Shown: piece by piece, positions 12,007 to 21,592 of the stretch
How the letters are laid out: every line of letters begins with the position of its first letter
How positions within the stretch are numbered: the stretch's first letter is position 1
NCBI RefSeq assembly: GCF_963678635.1
Contig: NC_087068.1
Span: 40,015,649-40,079,648, forward strand
From: Symsagittifera roscoffensis
Taxonomy: Eukaryota; Xenacoelomorpha; Acoela; Convolutidae
Length of the DNA: 64,000 bases
Direction of reading: 5' to 3'
The notes under the pieces: generated by a model
Database searches by the model: none
What the model was told of the DNA's origin: nothing
The model's input: only the letters and a program-made list of their open reading frames with translations
Position numbers and translations under genes: made by a program

Positions 12007-14480
12007 CTACGTAATTGTTGGGGACACTTTCAGTTTCTGCGTGAAAGACAATTTTTTCACAGAGGTTTTTTTTACTTCTTCAGGTAGGTCACTGCTGCTG
12101 AGGTCCAACTGTATGCCGGGGTGAAAATTGGGCACAAAGACTAGACAGGGATAACAAAATTCTCCTTTGCTGGCTAACATTTCGAATATACTTGTAATGA
12201 TAAGAGTAGATGAATTGATCAATCACCGAAGAGAAGTCGTTTTAAAGTAGAGCACTCTTCTCCTGATAGTGTAATTTGTTCTTTTTGCTGAACCACTCGA
12301 CATCGGCAATCAATTCGCTCTTTTCTGATCGAGGATTATTTCATGTCACTCTCTGGAGTCATCTAAGCACATAAAACTGAATATAGATTGAAACTGAAAC
12401 TGAAACTGAAAATTTCGTCTCCAATTTTGCTAGTCTTTCGTTGCTGCTCATTTTTCAACCAATCATAAAAGACCTTGATTTTCTTCAGGGAACAGTGGTT
12501 CCCGTAGTTGTAATGATGTAATTGATTTTTTCAAGATGAATCAGTTTTGAAATGTAAGTTTGCAATTCTCGGGCAACTCAATTCATCAAAATTCTCGATT
12601 TTTTTATCAGGGTGCTTTGCAGTAGTTCAGTTTTCTCTTTTCGTTCGGCGTAAAAAACGGCGTTAGGTTTTCGCAAAACAAACATAGAACAATCTGATTG
12701 AGATTCAAACATGAATAATCACCGTTTTCCCAGTGAATGCCGAGCAAAAAAAATTGTCAACCAGTTGTGCGCTTTCTGTTCCGGTTTCGAAAATGTGTTG
12801 AAAAGGACTGGAGGTAGAAAAATCAGGGAACGGATGCATTGTTCATCAACTATTCTAATAATTGATTGAGTTCTAGTCTTGTTAGTTTGACAAAATTATA
12901 CAACTCAAGTGACCAGTCAGGCTGTTGTTACACTTCCAGTGCAGCAGATAACAGTAAGTGAGACCATTGTTATAAACTTCATGAACAAAACCTGTGGCAT
13001 CATGTAAAATGCCAAGCAGTAGTAATGTTTTTGAATTTTTCAAGTAATTTTCTAATTAAGGTCTATGTTTGATGGCTAAGTCATAATTTATAACATTATA
13101 TTGGAAAAAAAACAGAGAACATGCAACTAGAAAATAGCTTCGATGGTCAGAATTTCTACGGTAGTTTTTTTTACCGTCAAATAAACCTCTTGAATGATTT
13201 CCGAGTCAATTGAAGTAATTCTACGTTTTTCCAATTTCATTTGTGAAAATAAAACTAACCATATATACCATTTAATATACATACCCTTTTAAATAAATAC
13301 CAGATAACTAGATCTCTGTGGTATATATTTTATTAATTAACCGGCAACTTTTGATATTTTTTGCTCCAGCCCTTTTTCAGTCAACAGAATGTGGAAGTCG
13401 AACAAAAAATCAAAGATATTTTAATGAGTAGCAATCGTCAAATAAGTTGCTTTTCCGTTTTTCTGTTTTGCATAAATACATCACGTTATTTGTAAAAACT
13501 CATTCAAATAAAACTGTTCCACGCAAATTTGACCATATTTTTTTTTAAAACTTGTTCCCACGTCGTGACTATAACTACATGTCAATTCTAAGCAGGTTTG
13601 TTTTTTGATTTGACACCGGTAGAAAAAACGGTGAACAATAAGTTCTCACTATCAGTATCGTCAATTTACCATTAAACTCATTTTGCTTAAATCGTTCTTC
13701 TTTATTTAGTTTTTTAGTTGGGTTTCAGAATGTTTTTCATTCCGTTTTTCTTTTTTAAAATGATCAATTTCTTCTTTCCTTTTTTTAAATTAATTTTTTA
13801 TTTTTTAAATAATGGTCAACTACGCAATTCTGTGATGTCGGTAGGCTTTTTTGCATTTCATCCAAAATTTTATTTTGTTCGAAATTAAGCAAGGAAAACA
13901 TCTCCGTTGAACTCGTTCATATTACTTATAACTTGGTGAAAAAGACCATCGATCAGTTATAACTATTCAAACATCATAAGCTGAAGACTAAGAAAAAATC
14001 ACCCATGTAGCGGGTCGTCATTTGTACTTCGGCGGAAATTTTAGCTTTCTTACACTTTTTATAATATTAAAGTTTTCATCATAGAGCTTAGACCTTTTTC
14101 AGTCTCCTGTAGGCACGGAAATTGGAAAGAATAAAAATTTCAGATAAACTTTAATATTTTGTTTTTTTTTCAGTATTTCATATTTTTTCCATATAATTGT
14201 TTTCTTCACGATTCGGCCTTTTTGAAGGAAATCGTTCACCGCCGCCAACAGTTAAGCTGCGCTACCAAAATATCCGATGCATTCCTTAATACCACATATT
14301 TTTGTTGTATTAGGTTCAAGTAAACATAAGGTGCATATAATAGGTGTACAGCTTCGTGACACAATCTCTTCCGATACTTCATCACAAACTATCATAATTA
14401 CAAGTGTGCTTTTTTACCGAGAACTACTAAATTTTGTGTAAATTGGGCATAGTCAAATACTATTTTTTGTTTCGAGTGAC
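12007..14480. other. Unassigned AT-rich interval
   Basis: I recognise no gene here. A 71-aa minus frame at 12222-12007 and scattered short frames show no family signature. A short (CTGAAA)n run lies near 12391. It could hold the rest of the Polinton in an unrecognisable state. Polymorphic poly-T runs are common. Confidence 0.5.
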
Positions 14481-17400
14481 TTCAAAATTCCAGAATTTTG
14501 CGGAAGGGGTATTTTTCTAAATATCTACTAAAACTTTTAAAATCTTGTTAAAATGGCACGGAAGTAGACCACGGCTCATTCTTTTTACTGAATCTAGAAG
14601 TTTGGATTGACAAAAGAAATGTTCGAGAAAAGCAACAAAATTAGTTTTCTTAACGATTCCCAGGAGCCTTTTTTACGCAAAAAATTAGCCGGAGCCGCTC
14701 ATGTTGGAAATCTTTGAATAATCTATTCTTCGATGTGAGCGAAAACTTCAAATTGAGGAGGGTAGTTTGCGAGAAAAGTTTAAAAATAACCAAAATCGGT
14801 CAATAGAAATAGTTTGACTTTTTTCAGTGCCTTAAATTTCTCTGTTGAAAAAATGGGCGTAGCCGTTTTTAGAGGGAAGCTTCACATAACCAGTTTTTTT
14901 TGGCTTGTTCACAAAATCTTCAAACTAGAAGGTAGCTTGAAGTCCTGAGAAAAGTCCAAAAACTTCAAAAGTGGTCGAAAACTCAAAAAATATTGCTCTC
15001 CCGATACTTAAGTTTTTTTGGAAAAAAATTTAGTCGTAGCTTCTTATGCAGCGGAACTTCGAATATCTATTTTTTGAGTTGAAACGAAATTTCAGATATG
15101 GGAGGATAGTTTTCGAGAAGTCAAAAAAGTATTAAATTTGGTCAAAAGCAATACTTTGATTTTTTCAGGGCCTTATTTTTCAGTGTTGAAAAAATCGGCT
15201 GGGGGATCTTCACACAACCTGTTTTTTTGCTTGTTCACAAAATATCCGAATTGAAGAAGGAGAAAAATTCAAAAAATTCAAAAATGCTCAAAAGTCAAAA
15301 ATTAGACTTTGCCAAGACTCTAGTATCTCTTTGGAAAAAGAATCGGCGTTGCTGCTTATGCAGCGGAGCTTCAAATAACCTGTTTTTTTTTCGAATTGAA
15401 CTGAAAACTTGGATTTAGGAGGGTAGTTTCCGAGAAGTCGCAAAATTAGAAAAATCGGTCGCAAGCCATACTTTGACATTTTCAGGGCCAAAACGTTTTG
15501 TGTTGAAAAATGGGCGTAGCCGTTTATATAGGGGATCCCTGCACAACCTGTTTTTTTGCTTGTTACCAAAACCATAGTATTGGAAGGGTGCTTTTTGAAA
15601 GAAAGAAAGATCAGAAAAATTTCAAACAACGGTCAAAAAAATAAATAACTGACTTTTCTGAGGACCATTACTTTTTTTGGAAAAACAATTGGGCGTAGCC
15701 ACTTATGCAGAGGGAGTTCAATGAAACTTTCTCTCGAATAAGTTTTAAATCTCAGATTTGCTGAGTGGCCGTTTTCGAGAAAAATCAAGATTTGTTGAAA
15801 AACAGTAAAAAAGATACAATTTGATTTTTTCTAGGGCCCAAAGTGTTTCTGTTTCAAAAAAGGGCGTACTCGTTCAAATACGAGAACTTCAAGCAGCCTG
15901 TTTTTTTTGCCTCACACCGAAATTTTGAAGTTGGAAGTGAGCTTGTTGAAAAGAAACAAAAGTTTCAAAAATTGACTATTCCGAGGAACATAACTTTCTG
16001 TTGAAAAATAAATAATTGTAGCTGTTTTAACAGAGGGGTATCAATGCATCTGCTCTTTTATTTTATTTAAACTCAAAACATCAGACTTTTTTGGTGGGGT
16101 CATTTTGGAGAAAGCTCGAAAAAAGTCAAATTTGGCTTGAATTAGTGTTTGAAAATTCGGATGTACCCGTGTAGATAGGGAGAGCTTCACATAAACTGTT
16201 CTTACGCATGATTCAAAAAGATAATGCGAGGGATAATGTGGCTTCGAGGAAATTGCTCTTTCGATTGAACTTAAAATCTCATTTTAAGGTGGAGAAGTTC
16301 GTTTTCGAGAAAAGTTTGATTATTTCCAGGGCCTTTATTTATCATTTTTCAAAATTTGAGCAGCCGTTTGGCGTAGCCGTTTGAGTTATAACCTGTTCTT
16401 ATCCATGATCCCAAAATCTCAGACTTGGAAGAGTGCATTTTGAGAAAAGTCAAAAAAAAAATTCAAAAAAAATTCAAATCAGTAAGGAGACTTTCACGAT
16501 AACTTTTAGCTTTTGAGTAAATTTGGCGTAGCTGCTTATTCAGGGGATCTTCTTCTAGAAATCTGTTTTTTTTATTGACCTGAAAATACCAAATTGGAGG
16601 AGGGGGAAGCTTTCGAGAAAAGCTAAACTTTGTTGAAAAACAAATATGCCAAACTTTTTCGTGTTATACAAATTGGGTTTAGCCGCCAAGTCACTGGAGT
16701 GTAACACAACTATTTCACTTCATTGAATCGAAAAATTTAGATTTGGAATGGTAGTGTTGAGAAAATCAATAAAAAATTATAAAATTGTTTATTTGACTTT
16801 GCTGAGGACCCGTTTTGTAAGAAGAAAATCTGTCCAAAGCTGAGTATGCTGGGGTGGGGAGCTTGTCCTAACGTTTTCTCCCGACTTGAACCAAAATCCA
16901 TATTTGAGTTTTTTCAGAGCCATAGCTTTCAAAGAGGGGAGCTTCACACAAGCTGTTTTCTTTGCTTGTTCACAAAATCTCAAAAATGGAATGGTGCTTC
17001 TTGGGAAAAACCATAATTTTTCAAAACTAGTCAAAAATCAGAAGTTTGACTTTCTCGGGACCCTAATATCTTTTTTGAAGAAAAAGTCGTAGCCGCTTCT
17101 GCAGCGGAGCTTCGCCTCGCCTCTTCTTTTGATTTGAATCAAAACTTCAGATTTGCGAGGGTAGTTTTCGAGATAAGTCAAAAACTTTCAAAAAGTGATG
17201 CAAATTCAAAAAGAGACTTTTTCGAGGGCTCTAACGTATTGGGTTAAAAAAATCGTACTAAGCAATCATTAAGGAAACTTTCTGATAATCTATTTCTACC
17301 ATACAAACCAAAATCTCAGGTTTTGGAGAGTAGTTTTCGAGAAAAGTCAAAAATTTTCAAAAGACGATCGAAAAATCAAATATCTGACTTTTCCGAGAAC

Positions 17401-17560
17401 GCTAAATTTTGTGAACAAAATGGGGCGTAGCCGCTAATGCAGGGGGGTTCCCTGCTTTTTTCTTATTCATTTAGATATGGCTGGATATTTTTTGAGAAAT
17501 TAGAGAAAATCCAAAAATAAGGTTTAAAAATCTCTCCTACTGACTCTTTTGAAACCTGTA
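14480..17560 (+). repeat. Diverged tandem array, unit about 165 bp, GGCGTAGCC marker
   Basis: About eighteen degenerate units. Each contains a block like gggcgtagccgcttatgcag, a short gggatcttcacacaacctg block, a tttttttgcttgttcacaaa block, ctcagatttgg, gtagttttcgagaaaagtc, then aaaatttgactttttc. Markers occur near 14855, 15033, 15190, 15340, 15510, 15693, 15861, 16373, 16530, 17085 and 17424. Occasional 60-110-aa frames through it (15629-15288, 17034-16789) are by-products. The same family reappears at 48590-50170, 50880-51580 and 54890-55290. Confidence 0.75.
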
Positions 17561-17749
17561 GAATGTTGGATTAGTTGAAGTAGACTAGGTTAAAATGCGG
17601 GCAGATAGGAAAATAGGCGTTTTTCTTTTGTACCTTTTTTCTGTAAATTGAAAAAAAATTGTTCTTAGTGAAAAGTAAATGTTTTGAGAAAACTTCCAGA
17701 AGCGCCTTCCAGATGCATTTTCCCAATAACTGTTTTTATTAAACCTGAA
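17560..17749. other. Left flank of the insertion
   Basis: Unique-looking AT-rich sequence with no feature I can assign. Confidence 0.4.
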
Positions 17750-17753
17750 GTTC
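17750..17753. repeat. Target-site duplication GTTC, left
   Basis: GTTC abuts the TG start of the left LTR. The identical GTTC follows the CA end of the right LTR at 36651-36654. Four bp is usual for Ty3/gypsy integration. Confidence 0.85.
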
Positions 17754-17883
17754 TGAGTTAAGACCGATGGGTATAACTCATAGAGTAATTTCGGATAGGG
17801 TACACCGTCTGCTCGTCACGCTATCTTATTTTCGGCCGGATAGATTCGTGCAACTTCTTAGTCTAATACCGATCCTAATCTTA

Positions 17884-17891
17884 CTCTTATA
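17884..17891 (-). promoter_or_regulatory. TATA-like box in LTR
   Basis: TATAAGAG on the minus strand, repeated at 36371-36378 in the other LTR and conserved in the sister LTR array (ctcttata). Likely core promoter of the genomic RNA. No transcription start was determined. Confidence 0.45.
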
Positions 17892-18020
17892 CTATCTAGT
17901 CTCAGGTTGTTTAACTAGTCTCTGCTAGGCTCAATAGATCTAGGGTATACTGGTTTATTGCGGCTGCTGAAGTACTCGGGAGAGTCCAACTAATTTCTAA
18001 ATTAAATTCAAATCTCTCTG

Positions 18021-18048
18021 GTGCTGAAATTACAAGTAATTTCAGCAC
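18021..18048. repeat. 28-nt LTR palindrome (left copy)
   Basis: Arms gtgctgaaattac and gtaatttcagcac are perfectly complementary over 13 bp around a central AA. The same palindrome is at 36508-36535. It is missing from the sister LTRs in the 41742-48390 array. Confidence 0.85.
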
Positions 18049-18163
18049 TTACAAATAAGTGGATTGTTAGTTAGATGGATCATGATTGGTTAATATTAAA
18101 TACTTTACATTGGTAAAATATCTAATTTATCCAATCATAAAATGTAGTTTAGATCAGGTTCCA

Positions 18164-18174
18164 CCCATCCGGGT
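18164..18174 (-). promoter_or_regulatory. Candidate polypurine tract
   Basis: On the coding strand ACCCGGATGGG abuts the TGGAACC start of the 3' LTR. The same CCGGATGGG then TGG is kept at the sister LTR junctions near 42089 and 43410. It is short for a polypurine tract, so the call rests on position and conservation. Confidence 0.45.
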
Positions 18175-19774
18175 TTTACAGAGTTTTTTAGAATAGTTCT
18201 TCTGCAATTCGAAGGATGGATGATGGACGTTGGTATCTGGCGAACATCATATTTCTTTTCCGTTTTCTCTTGTTAGAGAAGTTCCAGGAAGCGGGAGTTA
18301 GGGACATCAAACGTTGTGTCTTCTTGTGACAACGACTATGTCTCCGCAATAAACTCAAATCTGATTTCAGAATGGTTGACTATGTCAGGTTTTTCTGTTT
18401 CTCGTGGAGAACTTCTTTTGTGTCTGATCTTGTCTGGGAATGGCGTGGAGATTGTGCGTGGAGGGGATGCCTGGTTACTCGGATCTGTACGTATACTTGA
18501 ACATCGAGGTGGTCATTGGTCTAGTTCAATGAAGTCCTTTTCTGCGAAGTCAAGTCGTACTCTAAATCCTTTGAGTTGTGATTGTGAGCGGCATATTGAT
18601 TGTAGTTGGCCATTCTTTCTCGAGTGTAGTGGGGTCGTTTTGTCTTTTGATGTTCGTCCTTGGTGTTGTATTCTGATCTATGTATTGCATAATGTAATTT
18701 ACATTTTTATAAAACTTTTATTAGTTTAATATTTTTTAATTATGATTTTAGTTAGTTGTTTCCACAAAAGCTTTTTGTTTAGTTCGGTTATTTTGAAGAG
18801 TTACTCACCCTTGAGTAGCTCTTATTAAAAATAGGAGTGTGTGTCACAAAGCGTGGATGTAGCGCGGTGGGTTTGGCCGGCTATAGAGCATGCTCAGGAC
18901 GTCCTCTTCTGGTGGGTTAGGCCAGGAGTGGGAGTATGATTGCATGCGGTTTTTATGAGAGGTCCTGTTATGTGACAACGTTTTATGTTCGGTGTGTTGT
19001 GGTTTTTCTTATGTCTTGTTGGTTGTGTCCTTTTTTCAAAAATCAAATTGTTTGTGGTATGGGTTTGTCTTTCGACTTTTTTGTGTTTTATTATTTCTTT
19101 CTTAGACTTTATAATAGTCTTCAAAAGAATAAATTATCCAGTTTTAAACTGGGTTAATCCGGTTTGGGTACCGTTGGTTTCCTTTTCTTAATCATGCTGT
19201 TATTCTATGATTTGTGGTGTTTAGTAAGCTGCGTTGGTTAGTGTTGTTTAGTGTATAATTCCTTTCCAACCGGGTTAAAGGAAAGTTGGAAACGTGTTAT
19301 CTTGTGTTAGAGTTGTTGAGTGTGAAAGCTTGAAACTGAAATTCATTATTTTAAACAATTCTTCGTGGGCGAGCTGTGCGAGTGTGGATAGAATTTCTGT
19401 GCGAATGAATGGAAATATCAAAAGGTTAGTACTGCATTTGCGTTTTATCAATTTACTACATAGAATTTTTAATTTTACTGCAATTTGTTGGGAAAAATTA
19501 AGTTACAAATTTTCATCATTATTAGTTTTACTGCTTGTGGGGGAAAAGTTTATAAAATAAATTACTACATTGGTATTATATTTATTTAATTGTTGGTGCA
19601 AAAGATTAATAGAATTTTAAATTGTTTGAAGAAGTTTTCGATTTTTTATTTTTCTTTTGTGAATTTTTTAGATGATTGTCGGATGAAGGCTAAAATTCTA
19701 AAGAAAACATGGATAAAGAATGGTGAGTTTCTAATATTTTAATTAGTTAGTAATATGTATAATTCATACTTACC
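18164..19774 (-). other. 3' untranslated region of the young element
   Basis: No convincing ORF. Between about 18400 and 18950 it is homologous to the 3' UTR part of the tandem array at 42089-48390, for example the plus-strand words catcgaggtggtcattggtc and catcgagatggccattggtc. The array units carry a 76-aa minus ORF here. In this element the equivalent sequence starts with ATG near 18690 but soon meets a stop, so it is either a broken short ORF or simply UTR. Confidence 0.6.
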
Positions 19775-19776
19775 TG
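19768..19776 (-). promoter_or_regulatory. Candidate 5' splice donor after ORF3
   Basis: Minus strand reads TAACAG then GTAAGTATG, a near-ideal CAG/GTAAGT donor at 19775/19774, directly after the ORF3 stop. Possible acceptors are TTTTCTTAG and AATTTTAG near 19700-19690. If used, a very short 3' UTR intron of about 75 nt would be removed. This is inference from consensus only. Confidence 0.4.
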
Positions 19777-21586
19777 TTAGTCGTCGGGGAAGAAACCGTG
19801 GGGGAAGATGTCGTGGATGAGATCTGAAGTTGTTAGTAATTTAGCTAAAATGCGGATGATATTTTTAGTTTGAAGCAGTGGCCAAAGCAATTGAAGTGCT
19901 TTAATGGTGGTTAGTTCTTCAGTGCCGACTGCAAACTCATGAGGTGTGTTTTGGATTAGATTATATAATTTGTGATTGAATTTAGTGTTATGGATGAATT
20001 CTAAAATGGGGATTTCTATAGGTTGAACAAACTCGTGTGGGATAAGGAAGGGTCGGGATTCTTCGGCATTGAAGGTCTTGGTGATGGGGCAAAAGATATA
20101 CATTTGGGTTATGGGGTCATAATTTCGAAGAATACCATGAAGGTTAGTATCTTTAATGCAATATGTGAAGTTAAGAAAGAATGGTGAAGTGTATTTGGAA
20201 TTAATGAATTGAAAACGATGGTGTGGTTGTCTGGAGGGAGTGTGTAGGTCAAAGTGATTTTGGATGAAACGATATTAGGTATATGTGTGAGTTTGTTTAG
20301 TGCGCAACATAATATCGTGTGAGCAGTGCAAATCTCTTTCGTGTGGTGCAAGGAAATGAAAGGTTAGTGAAAATATTTGGAAGCGTTCTTTAAAACTTTC
20401 GTAGGCTTGCGTGTCTGTTAGTGCTTCTGAAATAATGTGGTCAAACTTGCGATCGAAAATATTTAGTGTAAATACATATGGTGTTTTAATGAAAAATTTC
20501 TCGGTGATTTGTGGGTTAGCGAAGCGATCGTCGTCTAAGAATTGATCTTAGTTAGTTCTGATGATGTTATGATCGTAATATTCTAGTGTATATTCATTAG
20601 CTCGGGGTGCGATGTGTGTTTTTAGTGATTTTTTATATCCAATGTAAGTAAATTGTCTAGGTGTTAGTAGTGTAGTGAGTCGATATAGCATGTCCTTATT
20701 TCGTTCTATATCGATGTGAGTGTTAGATAAAGGTAAGCAAAGGGGATTAGTAAAATGATAATATGAGGTCCAAGGAAGAGTCGGTATTAAAACGTATTCG
20801 TCTACAAAGCTGCGTGTTTCGTTAGTGTCGTGAGGGGTGTTTAAGGTGTATTGTGGAAATGAGGGTAAGGTGATAGCTAAAAGTTCTTTTGTGTTAGTGT
20901 GATTTGGATGATTTATATATTCACGGGCTGTTCCTGGTTTTGCTGGGAAAGGATGGTTGGGGAACTTTCTTTTAAAAGTGCGGTAAGCTCTATTAGTGTT
21001 GAGTGAAGATTCAGTAGATGTGGATGATGGTGCTAATGATTCAGTATAAATTGAAGAGGGTGTAGGGGTAGGGGGGTTGGATGAATCTATTGTGGATGAA
21101 ATTTGGTTTATGGTTGGGGTGTCAAGGTGGTAGGGTTGTTGTTGGAGGGTAATAAAATTATCTAGGTTCTGGGGAGATTCGGGGGGTGTCTGAAGAATGA
21201 GATGATTGGTCTGAATGAATTGAGGAGTAGGTTGGGGTGACTTGGGAAGCATAACAGGGTGTAGAATTGATTGGGTCAGGGTTATTTGGTAGTATGGGTT
21301 GAAAAGGGGGTTGAGAAAAATTTGAGGGGTTGGTGTGAAAATTATTGGATGGAGATGGTTCAGAGTCGGCAAATTCATCGGGGGTTTCAATATTCGGGTT
21401 ATTGAGTTGTGAGATGGAGTATAAAACTGAGATGTGTGAATTAGTATCGGAATTCATGCCTGATGTTACATTACTGGATGGGAAATCGGGTGGCGGAAAA
21501 GCAAAAAGTGGTATTATTGGGATTGGAGTGGTGAGGTTGGTTGGGTGGGAATTTGATCGGTGGAGGGATCCAAATTGTCGGCTCAT
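19777..21586 (-). pseudogene. ORF3: novel accessory gene after env, broken
   Basis: Begins with ATG at 21586, seven bases after the env TAG and in the same frame as env. The first part (to about 21160) is Pro/Ser/Thr/Asn-rich. It then shifts frame by +1 within the overlap 21158-21390. From there one frame runs to 19777 interrupted only by TAA at 20548-20550 and TAA at 20275-20277. The distal part looks globular: RAYRTFKRKFPNHPFPAKPG, TPRQFTYIGYKKSLK, FTLNIFDRKFDH, FIFCPITKTF-like and AVGTEELTTIKALQLLWPLL segments. I recognise no family. Total coding potential is about 600 codons. It is either decayed or needs recoding. The first 65 or so codons of the 21390 frame are probably not used. Confidence 0.6.
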
Positions 21587-21592
21587 CGTGGG

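Larger units (their letters stand above)
17754..18163 (-). repeat. 3' LTR of the young element
   Basis: 410 bp, TG...CA. On the coding (minus) strand it contains CCAAT-like motifs in the U3 part, a 28-nt palindrome at 18021-18048, an AATAAA near 17959-17954, and a TATAAGAG box at 17891-17884. The segment around the TATA-like box is the part best conserved with the sister LTRs at 41742 and beyond and with the old LTR at 1580-1973, consistent with a promoter or R region. Confidence 0.95.

Noticed and set aside
14480-17560. CRISPR-like or regular satellite array
   Set aside because: Units are too long and too diverged, with no short identical direct repeat.
18316-18729. 137-aa plus-strand ORF starting MSSCDNDYVSAINSNLIS
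   Set aside because: It lies antisense in the 3' UTR of the young element and is not preserved in the homologous array units.
20109-20351. 80-aa minus ORF
   Set aside because: It is in a different frame from ORF3, whose own frame gives a better protein through the same bases.
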